Source: Eutypa lata
Taxonomy: Eukaryota > Ascomycota > Sordariomycetes > Xylariales > Diatrypaceae
Reading direction: 5' to 3'
DNA length: 64,000 bases
Assembly: GCA_022661535.1 (NCBI GenBank)
Contig: JAKULF010000006.1
Location: 248,001-312,000 of the forward strand
Shown: positions 36,410 through 46,858 of the stretch, in pieces
Position numbering within the stretch: position 1 is the first letter of the stretch
Layout of the letters: the number at the start of each line of letters is the position of its first letter
Position numbers and translations under genes: made by a program
The notes under the pieces: generated by a model
The model's input: the letters and a program-made list of their open reading frames with translations, nothing else
What the model was told of the DNA's origin: nothing
Databases searched by the model: none

Positions 36410-37973
36410 ATGTCTCTCGACCCTCCACCTTACCTCGGTTCTGTCCAGAACAACGTCCGCCAGCGACCAATTCCTTGGGATGGCGCAGCGAGGGCAGGCA
36501 CCATCACCGAAGCACAGCTGGCCAAGATCCGGGCCGTCGACAAGGTCAAGAAGGAGCAGAGGAAGCAAGTTGTCGAGGGCGATCTAGATGGCTATCGGAT
36601 ACTTTTCGTTGGCGAGCCGGGCACTCCTGGTGTCCTCGAGTCGGCGAGCAAGCGCTCCGATGTCATACAATACATCTTAGTCCTGCTAAGCGACCTTCTC
36701 GAAGGTGTGTATCTCTCTGCCTATGTATTATCCTATCTATGATCACCGCGTTGCTCACCCTTCTCTTTAATAGTCGTGCCAGATCTCGCCAAAGCCATTC
36801 TAAAGGACCCCGATCCATACCGACATTCCCTACCTCTGCTCGCACACTCGAACAACTCGGAAGATACCATCCCCTTGCTCACCTCGACCGTACTCACGCA
36901 GCTCATGGCCAACTCACAGGACGAGTCCCAGTCGACCCAGCAGGCTCTCCCCCTGGTCTTGAGCTACCTCTGCGGCCTGGCTAAGAACTCGAACGACGCA
37001 GGGAAGCAGGATATCGCTGTTATGGAATACTCGTCTCTCCTTTACGGCCAGTCCTCGAGACAGCTGTTCTGGAAGCAAAGAAGTGAGACCGTAGCACCCC
37101 TGATCGATATCCTCAGGAGAGCCGCAGGTGTTGGTGAGGAGTCGTCGGCCAGCTTGTGGAGCGGCAATGCCACCGTTAGGAGCGGTGGTTTCGAGGGTCT
37201 AAACGGCGGGGTCGGCTTACAGCTCCTATACCACGTTCTGCTGGTGTTATGGCAACTGAGCTTCGAGGCAGAAGAGATCGGCGATGAGTTGGATGAGTAT
37301 GCCGACCTTTCTCCATACACTTGATTTGCTATTCATTCACAGCTGACAACTCTGTAGTGAGTACGATATAGTCCTTCTGTACACGCAGCTTTTGCGCTTG
37401 TCGCCCAAGGAGAAAACCACCCGGCTGTTATTGTCGACGCTATATAACCTCCTCGAGGCGAACCCGTCCAGCCTCCTCCCCACGGCCGTCCTGGCCCGGC
37501 TCCCGGCGGTGCTCCAGAACGTCAGCGGGCGCCACCTGACGGACGCGGACCTGCTCGAGGACCTGGACAAGCTCAAGGAGACGCTGGAGGAGTACACCAA
37601 GACGAAGACGACGTTCGACGAGTACGTGGCCGAGGTGCAGTCGGGCCACCTGCGGTGGTCGCCGCCGCACCGCCACGCGGCCTTCTGGGCCGAGAACGCC
37701 CGCCGCATCCTCGACCACGAGAACGGCGAGGTGCCCCGCCAGCTCGCCGCCATCATGGCCAAGCCCTGGGAGGCCGACAAGGCCGTCCTCGCCATCGCCT
37801 GCAACGACGTCGGCTGCCTCGTCCGCGAGGTCCCCGAGCGCCGCTGGCAGCTCGAGAAGCTCGGCCTCAAGACCCGCGTCATGGAGCTCATGCAGGACGC
37901 CGACGAGAACGTCCGGTGGGAGAGCCTGCGCGCCCTCGGGGGCTGGCTCAAGTACAGCTTCGAGAACAACTGA
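36410..37973 (+). CDS. VMA13: V-type H+-ATPase subunit H (Vma13)
   Basis: Three exons: 36410-36704, 36774-37296, 37358-37973; 477 residues, the usual length. Subunit H is a HEAT/armadillo-like helical protein in the V1 sector. It activates ATP hydrolysis in the assembled pump and silences free V1. The N-terminus has RQRPIPWDGAARAGTIT, typical of the fungal form. Helical repeats run throughout, and the C-terminal domain carries the family block KPWEADKAVLAIACNDVG, then a conserved end (RVMELMQDADENVRWESLRA). Introns have GTGTGT and GTATGC donors. From about 37440 the coding DNA becomes extremely GC-rich, while exons 1 and 2 are moderate; frame and motifs stay intact. Identification is secure. 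Confidence 0.95.
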
Positions 37974-38861
37974 AGCTGAGCCTTTCTGGGAAGATCTGGT
38001 GATGGGTTTTTACCTGGAGGTAGGGAAGGAAGGAAGGAAGAATGAAGGGCAAGGGAGTCCTATTTGTTTGCCTTACTCCTTCTTCCTGTCTGTCTGGTCG
38101 GATTGCTGGCTGTTTTGTTGTTTCACCTCACCCCCGACCTCCTGTATTTCACCGGTGAAAATACATTACATACATACATACATAGTGTTAGAGCGTAGTA
38201 TATCTATCTATTCGCGGTAGGGTAGAGTTGTAGTCAATCGATATTGTTAAAAGGCCTATCTATGAGGCCTAACTACTTACCTAGGGACTCCAATGTTTTC
38301 AATCTTGCACCCGGATAGCTACTACGTCAGATGGCGGTTCATTCCCGCCGCTCCTATCTTAGTCGATGTGTAGATATAGGATCACGATGATTGTCGCTAC
38401 ACTCTTGTTGAGAGCAGACTGTATTATCTATATATCAATACAAGACTTGATTTAGCTAGGTTAGGGTTTACTTTATAGGGGTATAGACATCTAAGTAGGT
38501 AGTTAGAGGACCAATTGCTGCCGAAGCCGCCCTGATATCCCGTCTCAAAATCGCTTTCTACATGTCTCATCATAAGAGAGCAACCCCTATAACCCCCTCC
38601 CTCCCGCTTTACCTAACATAAACCCTTTATGAAGAGGTGTTGAAAAATAGTAAAAATAATCAGGTTCAAGAATTCTTGAAAGTCTGCTTTATAGTTATTT
38701 CGGATATTTATTTATATATATATATATATATAGCTATACATTTCCCCATACGTTCTGTATTATTCTATGAATTATTTGATTAAAAACCCCCCGTTTTAAA
38801 ATAGTCTAGTTAAAAGTTTCAGGTTCATAATATATGCCTAAATAGGTAAGTACTTATACAA
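37974..38861. other. Convergent AT-rich intergenic region
   Basis: This lies between two genes with very GC-rich 3' halves but is itself AT-rich, with a (TA)n run at about 38713-38732 and CATA repeats near 38165-38182. No gene is seen. Confidence 0.5.
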
Positions 38862-41343
38862 TCAAAGTACAACATCCGGCTTGCCCCCCGGCAGCATCAA
38901 GCGGAACGACCAGCCCCGCCACTCGTGGACCTCGGCGGCGACGCGGCGCAGCAGCCACGCGGTGGGGACAACGGGGATCCCGAACTCGCACTTCTCGGTC
39001 CGCAGGATCTCCAGCCCGGCCGCCCACGACCGCCGAGCCCCGTCCGCGTCCCCGGCCCGCAGCTGCGCGTGCGCGAGCGACAGGTGTATCACGGCGGCCG
39101 TGAAGCCCGCTCCCGACTTGAGCGTGTGCATGTGTTCGACTTCCCCGAGGGCGTGCTTCCAGCGGGCCACCGCTTCCGAGGTGTAATTACCACCACTACC
39201 ACCACCACCACCACCACCATCATCATCATCAGCTCGCATGTGAGCGATGCGGGCCCAGGCGAGCAACCTGCGCATGTGCAGCTGCTGGTCGTGGAGGTCG
39301 TCTAGCGTCAGGGGCACGGCGTCCGCCAACTCTCGGAGCACCAGCTCCGCGGCGTCCAAGTTGCCGAGCCCGACGTTGGATTCCACCGACGCGAGCAGCA
39401 GGCGCCGGAACCAGCGGCGCGGGCGGTCGGACGCGGCGGCGCTGCCGAGCTCGGGCTGCAGCACCTCGGCGGCCTTCGCCCACTCCTGCATCTCGCAGTA
39501 TATGTCGGCGAGGCGGCCCACCAGGAGACGGCGGGTGTTGGGCCGTATCGGCTTCGTCGTGTCCAGGCACAGGAACTGCTCCAGGGACGCCTTGGCGGCG
39601 CCGAAGTCCCCGACCGACTGGAAGAACCGCGTCGCGGTGCTCTGGAGCCGGAACGTGACCTCGATGTCGAGGGTCGACAGGGGCTGCGCCGCTTCCCATT
39701 TGTAGATGGACGAGGGCACGTCGTCGTCGTAGCACTTGATCTTGTTCTCGATCTGCGAGATGTGGAGGCGCCCCTGCAACGCGTGGTCTCGCCGCGTGGC
39801 CGGCTTTGGACCCCGCCACGTGAAGTCCCGTATCCGCGCCTCGGACTTGGCGAAGTCCCCGTCGATGCGGTAGAGGATGCTTTGGAAGAGAACGACCGAG
39901 GCGTGCAGGTAGTATGGCATCGACTTTTGCAGCAGTTTCCTGGCCTGCTCGACGGCAACGTGTCGGATGGCGACCGAGTCTCTCTCGCTGAAGTAGAGCA
40001 TCGCCTCGAGAACGTGGGTTTGTAGCGAGGTTGGCACTTTGTAGGTCCTTGCGGCCCATTCCAGTATTGGCCAAACCGCTTTCTTTAGTGACGGGAGCCT
40101 GCAGGTTATCAACAGTTCAGTGGCAATGTCACATTCAAGAAGAAAGAAGAGGGAAAAGCATACCAATGGGTGTTCCCCTCGTAACATGGAGGGCAGGCGA
40201 AGCAGATAAGTTTCAAAATTGTGCCCCCAAGATCGTTCATGGTTTGCGGGAGTAGAACATTGGAGAAGAAGGACTTCATCTCTGGGCGCAGGGACCAAGC
40301 GACGATGCTATCCTCTAGAGCGGACTTGGTGATGTATGGGTTTTCCGCAACCTGACAGAATTTGATATCATCAGATAAAAGGCGGATAAGTTCGACAGGG
40401 AGCCCGTATTCGGCAGCGCTGGTAGTTTCCATCTCTCCCTCGTCGTTCCATCGCCGCTGTGGGAAGCGGACACCCTGGAGAATTACGTCGGGGATGTCAG
40501 AGCCACCTAGTGCGTAGAGCAAGAGCAGCAGCTGGTCTGAAGCCGGAAGGAAGTCGCCATAATCGAGAGCAAGGTTGTAGTACGATGAAGACAGCGAAGG
40601 GTCTGTAATCATACGTTAGTTTCAAGCCCACGATGAAACAAAGTTTCTAGACCACCAACCGCGAAGTTGACTTAGAACTAGACGCTGCACGAAGTCTGTG
40701 TAGTGTTCGGCCCGAGGACGGAGAGAAATCAGATGGCTGATGACTTCCTCGTCTTCCAGATTAAGATATCTCTCGTACCTGTGTAGTATTAGCACATTGG
40801 CTTATCATCTCCATAGGTGAAAACGAATGCTCACGTTGAATGCGGAATGTCCAACGGTAGCCAACAAATGGCTCCGAGGCCGCCAACCTTTCGAGCGATC
40901 TTGATATATTTCCTCCCCGCGTTCCGAACGTCCGCATAGTTCAGCGGTTCCGGGAAGAGCTGGGCGATATGAGGTGGCACCGCGGCCTGTGCCTCGAGCA
41001 TCGATCTGAGGAAGACGACCACGCAGGCAAGCCGTCGCCTCAACTGCGTATGGACGCTGCTGGTAGAACCTACCCAAAACCTATCAACATCCTCTCTGAA
41101 TACCCCCCATAGCTGGTCGACGGGAGCGAGGTTCACCGAGTCCACCAGGAGGGCTTTGTTTTTTCGCTCATTCCTCGGTCTGATCTGGTACTGGACGCCG
41201 CAGTGAAGCGACTTGGATGTGGTCAGAAGAACGCGTAGATCTTTCAGATGCCGGTTCAGAGCCGGGATCAGATCTCTAGCTCGGGCCTCGTCGTGATGCT
41301 TGGCAAGTATATGAACGGCGCTGCAGAGGCAGCACGTATCCAT
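38862..41343 (-). CDS. Helical-repeat (TPR-like) fungal protein, function unknown
   Basis: Four exons on the minus strand: 41343-40835, 40778-40660, 40602-40164, 40098-38862; 767 residues. The sequence is almost all helical. The C-terminal half has paired helices with TPR-like spacing, for example TATRFFQSVGDFGAAKASLE, LADIYCEMQEWAKAAEVLQP and HLSLAHAQLRAGDADGARRS. A Gly/Asp run at about 39190-39232 is an in-frame triplet expansion. There is no signal peptide, membrane segment or catalytic motif. I do not recognise a named family; it looks like a Pezizomycotina hypothetical. Two iron-type GATA sites lie 176 and 229 bp upstream of the ATG. The last exon is far more GC-rich than the first three. 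The gene model is good, the function unknown. Confidence 0.75.
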
Positions 41344-41518
41344 ATCGCCCAGGCTCGATCCGATCTGATCCGAGAATGGCGAGAGAGGGGCCTTTTTCGT
41401 CAGTGAAAATACGATCTGAACTGAACTGGACTGAAGTTATAACTACTAGGTAAGTGGCCGAAGCAATACCCTATAGTTGGCTCCCCCACATTCCCCATCA
41501 GGCTCCACCTGCAACTCC

Positions 41519-41527
41519 TTATCTGAT
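41519..41527 (-). promoter_or_regulatory. Iron-responsive GATA (SreA/Fep1-type) site
   Basis: TTATCTGAT is the reverse complement of ATCAGATAA, an exact match to the consensus ATCWGATAA bound by fungal iron-sensing GATA repressors. It lies 176 bp upstream of the helical-repeat gene. Function is inferred from the motif. Confidence 0.5.
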
Positions 41528-41571
41528 CCGAGTAAACCGTGCAGGTCGACTGGGGTCATATGCATCATCGG

Positions 41572-41580
41572 ATCTGATAA
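41572..41580 (+). promoter_or_regulatory. Iron-responsive GATA (SreA/Fep1-type) site
   Basis: ATCTGATAA is an exact consensus match on the plus strand, 53 bp from the site at 41519 and in the opposite orientation. It lies 229 bp upstream of the helical-repeat gene. Confidence 0.5.
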
Positions 41581-41852
41581 CAGAAGAAACCGAATAGTTA
41601 TTAGGTGTGTTATTATAACATCCTTAAATTCACCTTTCATAACAAATGGATTAAATAGGCTCAATAGGACTAGTCACTCAAGTAAAGGAAATGAAAAAGA
41701 TACTCTATTGAAATAGAATTGGGGTTTTATATATATAATAACTAATACTTTTACATCTCTTCTTCATGTGGTAAGGTGTTTAGATGTCTACTTTTTATAT
41801 TATGTGGGATTTTATGATGCTTCCCTGTCTCAGGGGTACCAAATCAATCCAA

Positions 41853-43614
41853 TCACGGAGACATATTCACATCATCAATCCACCAGAGGATAGCCCAATT
41901 CATTACTGCCACAATTCCTAGCAACCACAGCGGCAATCCGACCAAGTTATGAGCAAGACCCCAGCCGAGCAGCTGCCCACCCATCACCGGCCCCACGATG
42001 CGGGCAGTGCTCGATATGCTGGACGCCAGGCCGTGCACTGTCCCCAGCAGATCCCGGCTCGGCGCCGAGTCGTTCACCAGCATCATCGTCGCCGGGTTGA
42101 CAAACGTCCGGGACAAGACATGCATCGTCAGGACGCCGGAAAGGGACGCCCAGACCAGGCCTTCGTCGTCAGGGAGGAGGACGAGGTAGGGCAGCAGGAA
42201 GTACGCGACGATGCTGAGCGGCAGGAAGACGCGATACGAGCTCCTGACCCCGAGACTGCTGATCAGCCTCGGGTACAGGAGCAACTGCAGCGGCAGTCCT
42301 ATCATGCCAATGGTCGTGTTGGCGAATCCGATCTTCTCGCTCGAGAGCCCCAGGCCGCCCGTGAACCGGAATGGCAGGTGGAAGTTGTGGTTGTCCGCCT
42401 TGGGCGTCGGGAGAAGGCTGAAGAAGATGGAGTTGAACGCCGAGACGTGGAGCGACTGGAGAAATCGCTGCAGCATGTTGAGGCAGACGTTCCTGGTCAG
42501 AACGGCCTGGAACGGAGTCCGCACCTTGTCCTCGACCTCGGGGAAGGGGGTCTCGTTCGACTCATTGTCGTCGTCCCGAAGAAGTCGCTGTGTTGCTGAA
42601 GTAGACGGGATGTCGCTACCCATGGAAACATGGGAAGATTCGGATGGTTGTCGTCCCATGATCGTTCGCGCGAGGTACTTGCCGAGCCTGCGACCAGGAT
42701 CCGGTCGGTGCCGCAGTTGCGGATGCGTCTCGTCGAGACCCAAGATGACCCCAAGAGCTGCTGTGCTCAGAACCGCGGAGCAAAGTAAATTGGGGAGTGC
42801 GTACGGGAAACTCCTGAGCCATCGAACACCGTCAGCGCCTCCGAACAGCGATCCAGGTCCGAAGAGACTTGGGAGCGAGTGGACAGGGTCAGCCAGGAAA
42901 CCACTTAGAAGTGGTCCAATGATGACGCCGACATTGAAGCACATGGGCAGGAGAAGGAAGGCTCGAGATTGGTATCTTATCCGTGTCAGCGTTTTGCCTT
43001 CTTTTTAAGTTCCCTTGGTAGAATTCGCAATGGAGGGGAGGGGAGAGGGGTGGTTACCGTTTATCATCAACGACCTCGGAGACCATGGTCCTGAGCACAC
43101 CGATGTTTCCGTTCAGCGACCCGGCGAGGAACCGGAAGAAGAAGGCAGCCGATAGAGACGTCGAGAAGCCCATCCCCAGCGCCGACATGGCCGACCCGAC
43201 GAGCCCGATCATCAAAACGCGTTTCCGGCCGAGGCAAGGACTGTCGGCCGCACGCCCCCACCACATGGACGTCAGGACCTGCGCGGCAGCGAAGACGGCG
43301 GTGAGATATCCGGCCTGCTTGGCGATTTCCGAGGCATCAAGGGCTGGGTTGAACCATCGCAGTTGGTAGAAGAGGTACGACGTCAAAGATCGTTCGCTCA
43401 GGGGCTCTGCCAAACGCGCAAATACAATGACGGCCAGCTGGCCTTTCTTAGGAATCGACGCCCAGGAGATGGCTCGAGGCTCTGTTGGAGGAGGAGGAGG
43501 AGGAGGAGGCGGCGGCGGCAGGCTCACGAATCCTCGGAGAAGGGGCGTCTCCTCCGACGAATCCGATGCCGGACTGTGCCTTCGGTCTGGCTCATCGGGC
43601 GATGAGCGGCTCAT
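41853..43614 (-). CDS. MFS transporter, DHA1/ZIFL-like
   Basis: Two exons on the minus strand: 43614-43058 and 42975-41853; 559 residues. The N-terminal tail is acidic/Pro-rich, with a poly-Pro run from a triplet repeat and an ETPLL motif like a vacuolar/endosomal sorting signal. About twelve membrane segments follow, with a long central loop (about 265-330). The loop after helix 2 carries a modified MFS signature, GRAADSPCLGRKRVLMIG, and helix 4 ends RFLAGSLNGNIGVLRTMVSE, typical of fungal relatives of plant ZIF and yeast YCR023C transporters. Substrate is unknown; ZIFL members export metal chelators or organic ions. It is divergent from the ferric reductase, sharing a promoter with two iron-type GATA sites, which makes a metal-related role plausible. 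Confidence 0.85.
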
Positions 43615-44066
43615 GGCGAATGAGATGCTGTAAACTGTGTTGTCTGTACCTAACAGGAATTATAGCCCACATTACGGGCATGGAGAAATGATAGGATGTT
43701 GGGAAGGAATGGGAAAAATGTGCTGAGCATTTCCGCAAGCGATAAAATAGCCCGGCGTGAAGCGTCGGAGCCGCTATCATCCATCCAGACCCTAGCTCCC
43801 TCCCCCTCTCTCTCTGTCTCTCTCTCCTCCCTTCATCCCCATTTCGGAACATTTTGTTTATTTCGCTCACCTTACAGGAAATAACGGCACCTCGATGCGA
43901 TGGAAAGTCCCTGTCTGCTCCCGACACCGAGAACTATCCGCTCACAGTGAAAAACCGGAGTGGGGTTCCATCCCTGTCGACCGGGGGGTACCGCCAGGAT
44001 TATTCTTCACGGTGAGAAACATGCAAGGCCGGAATCCCTGGCATGGTGGGGCCTACCCGCCTTTGA

Positions 44067-44075
44067 TTATCTGAT
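44067..44075 (-). promoter_or_regulatory. Iron-responsive GATA site in the divergent promoter
   Basis: TTATCTGAT is the reverse complement of ATCAGATAA, an exact SreA/Fep1-type match. It is about 343 bp before the ferric reductase ATG and 453 bp before the MFS ATG. Confidence 0.6.
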
Positions 44076-44092
44076 TAAAATCTTGTAGAATC

Positions 44093-44101
44093 TTATCAGA
44101 T
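44093..44101 (-). promoter_or_regulatory. Second iron-responsive GATA site in the divergent promoter
   Basis: TTATCAGAT is the reverse complement of ATCTGATAA, also an exact match, 26 bp start-to-start from the first. Paired sites at this spacing are typical of iron-regulated fungal promoters; binding is inferred. Confidence 0.6.
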
Positions 44102-44417
44102 CAAAACCCCACGTGGCTTTCACTGGGGGCCATTTCCATGATCATACCCACAGGGTCCATCCACGCCCTCAGCTCTTCTGGAAGTAACCCGGGGCCAATG
44201 TGGCCTGAAATTTCAGATTATGTAGAAACAAGCTTCCGAAATGCTCCGCCGTCAGGAGCCGGGCTTTGCGCTCGCAAGCCCTAGCTATATACAGAGGTAT
44301 TTAGCCAAGAACCTGATGGCGTGTCAAGCCAACCTTTGACGTTTACCCTATTGATCAGCTGTGCCGCATTCCCAGGGTCATACCACGCCGCTGCTGGCTT
44401 TGAACATCACGGCAACC

Positions 44418-46276
44418 ATGACCAAAGCTACCAAACCCCCGAGCGCGAAGCAGCTGCACAATGAGGAGGCCTTGAAAATTTATGCCGGTTTTCTATGTGC
44501 CTTGATATTTTTGGTTATTGCCGCTCGCGGGTTACGAAAGCTCTGCGATAGAACTCCGCTCCCGAAGGTGTCTCAGGGGCTACTAGACGATGGCCGCAAA
44601 GCGTGTCTCTTGATCTTCCGGTACGGGAAAATACATCTGGTTCTCTGAGCTTATAGTGTTGTTACTAAATGGTGGTTCACAGACAACTAGAGAAAAGGCC
44701 AGACTGGAAGTGGGCTGACCGACCCCCTTTCGGACTCATTCTGGTGGTTGTCATCTACCTTATGGGTAACGCCATTCTCTCAGTCACGATTCTTGCCACT
44801 ACCCAGGTTAACCACTGGGCTTCTAGATTTGGATGGTAGATAATCTTGCCTCTTACGCGGCCCGAGTGAGTCCAAGCTATAGCTGACATATCTCTGCAGG
44901 CTGGGAGCTGCAAACATGTCGCTATGCGTCTTCTTTGGACTGAAAAACACACCGCTAGGCCCTATCGCAGCCGTCGCCCACACGCAGCTGAACATTCTCC
45001 ATCGGTTCGTGGGCTACGCGACAGTGTTCCTAGTACTTCTTCACGCTATCTTCTACACAGTATACTTTGGCCGCCAGGGTCGCTGGGAGACTTTGGTAGA
45101 AGAAGGCAACGTCGAAGGCCTCGCCGCCGGGGCTTGCATACTCGTGCTGCTGCTGGGCGTCTTCAGGCACCGCGGCTACGAGATCTTCTACGTCAGCCAC
45201 GTCGCTGGCTTCATGGCTGTCGTGATCCTCACGTGGTTCCACCGGCCGGACTGGGCGAAAAAGCTTCCGGTTGTGATGCTGGTCATCGCCTGCATGTGGT
45301 CGCTGGACCGCATCATTCGAGCGGCGAGGACGTTGTACAACCTCGTGAACAACCAAGCGACGTTCTACCCGCTTCCCGGCGGTGGGACACGGATCCTCTT
45401 GAAGAAGCCTGGCGCCAAGGCCTTGCCGGGATCCCACGGCTTTCTCTGGATTCCGCGCATTCATCCATATCAGGGTCATCCGTTTACTATTGTCAGCAAC
45501 GGATCCTCGGGATTGGAACTCGTCATCAAGCCCCATGAGGGCTTCACCAAGGCTGTATCCAAGTTCGCAGCTGACCACCCTGGCCGTGCTCGGTGGGCTT
45601 CGATGGACGGACCGTACGGGTCATTGCCAGACATGGGAGTCTACGACAAATTGATCTTTGTCTCTGGAGGCAGCGGGGCTGCTTTCACTTTTGGTCTCAT
45701 GAACCGCATCGTGGGCAACCATGAAGGGGCGAGAACCCAGTCCATCGACTTTCTGTGGGCTGTGAAACGTAAAGGTGCGCTCTCTGACCTGTAATTCGAG
45801 ACTCTGGCTCTCTACTGACAACTCGAGAAGAACACTTAAGTTGGTTTTATGAACACCTAAAAAGTCTTACGAGGGCTAAGCAGGATGTAAATCTAAGACT
45901 TTATGTCACTAACGAGGGGCCAAGTGCAAGCCCGGAAACTGCTGTACGTGCTACTATCGCACCAGAGGGGGCCCAAAGCTTGATGGGAAGTTTGCCTTTA
46001 CCCAAGCAAGCAACCTTTAACTATAATACCATGACGGGGGCGGATAACACACGCAGAGTGATGGATGAGCAGGCAGCCAACGTCAAATTCGGGAAAATGG
46101 GTATTAGGACTGTGATCCTCGAGGCGATGCAGGGAGTCGGGAAAGCCCAGCGAGTATTCCTAGCAGCTTGTGGCCCAAAGGCGCTGATGGATGCCGTCAG
46201 AGATTCGGCTGACATTTATCGGTCCGAACATGGCTATAGGATAGACGTTCACTGTGAGGATTTTGGCGGCTCTTGA
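44418..46276 (+). CDS. Ferric/cupric reductase transmembrane component (FRE family)
   Basis: Four exons: 44418-44620, 44683-44835, 44900-45774, 45831-46276; 558 residues. The family moves electrons from cytosolic NADPH through FAD and two hemes to extracellular Fe3+ or Cu2+. A first membrane segment (YAGFLCALIFLVIAARGL) precedes the ferric-reductase core. Heme-type histidines are seen in QLNILHRFVGY, LLHAIFYTVYF and FYVSHVAGF. The FAD motif HPFTI follows, then the NADPH-binding GGSGAAFTFGLMNRIV. The C-terminal part contains HLSWFYEHL and ends with a CGPKALMDAVRD block. The ATG at 44418 is the first in frame after a GTG-only stretch. The size is slightly small for the family but complete. Regulation by an iron GATA factor is suggested by the two upstream sites. 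Confidence 0.92.
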
Positions 46277-46858
46277 AGTAGATAGTGCTCCATAGTTAGT
46301 TAGAGCAAGTAGCACACAATATCAAAGCGGATAATTATGAACTCATCGTTCCATGTTCTCCCTTCCTCGAACGAGCGTCTACTGCGCCTGCCCGCATCGG
46401 CCAGTGTCGGAGCCCCTTTCATCCCACGACTACCTAATAGACTGGCCACTGGTCCACAGAAATTAGGCCATCAAAAGATGATACCCTGCCCAGCCTGACC
46501 CTCCTCCGGCTCTATTTTAGTGCATCCCACTAACAGGGATGATACCTTGGATGAACGATGCGTGGGTTGGCACGTTAGCACATGCAGCTACTCCGTAGCG
46601 ATGGTGGATTCGAAGTTCGGTTGTGGGAACATTACCGAGTACCACCGGCCTTGGCACAACTATCTGATCGATCAGATAAGATGAGATAAAGCCTAAAGAA
46701 TGTGAGGCCCCACGATTTTTCTGTGAGAATATTTTAGGATCTTATATGTATATATAGCCATCGAATCGATATGGTCTCCTACCATATTCCCTCTCCGCAT
46801 CATCTTTCTACTTCAAGATATTCCACGACCATCAAAGGCGTCGTTGTGACTTATCGTT
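46277..46858. promoter_or_regulatory. Upstream region of the MFSD1-like transporter
   Basis: This holds the 3' end of the reductase gene and the promoter of the transporter. A palindrome at 46661-46678 contains an iron-type GATA site. Further GATA cores (GATAAG, GATAAA) follow at about 46674-46690. Confidence 0.5.
46661..46679. promoter_or_regulatory. Palindromic iron-type GATA element
   Basis: TATCTGATCGATCAGATA (46661-46678) is a perfect inverted repeat. Its right half extends to ATCAGATAA (46671-46679), an exact SreA/Fep1-type match; the left half matches at eight of nine positions. It lies about 180 bp before the MFS ATG, so it is well placed to control that gene. Confidence 0.55.

Larger units (their letters stand above)
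41344..41852. promoter_or_regulatory. Upstream region of the helical-repeat gene, with two iron-type GATA sites
   Basis: This region separates two tandem minus-strand genes. It is the promoter of the helical-repeat gene and the 3' region of the MFS gene. It contains exact matches to ATCWGATAA at 41519 and 41572, with AT-rich DNA beyond 41640. Confidence 0.5.
43615..44417. promoter_or_regulatory. Divergent promoter, MFS transporter / ferric reductase
   Basis: This 803-bp region drives two divergent genes. A CT-rich tract lies at about 43797-43830 on the MFS side. Two inverted iron-type GATA sites (44067 and 44093) lie nearer the reductase. Confidence 0.6.

Noticed and set aside
39229..40074. 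281-codon open frame in another register within the helical-repeat gene
   Set aside because: Arg/Ala/Pro-rich shadow of GC-rich coding DNA; the chosen frame joins three upstream exons with proper splice sites.
40370..40378. ATCAGATAA match to the iron GATA consensus
   Set aside because: It lies inside a coding exon of the helical-repeat gene, so I count it as chance.
42211..43008. 265-codon open frame on the plus strand opposite the MFS gene
   Set aside because: Antisense shadow with no membrane pattern or family resemblance.
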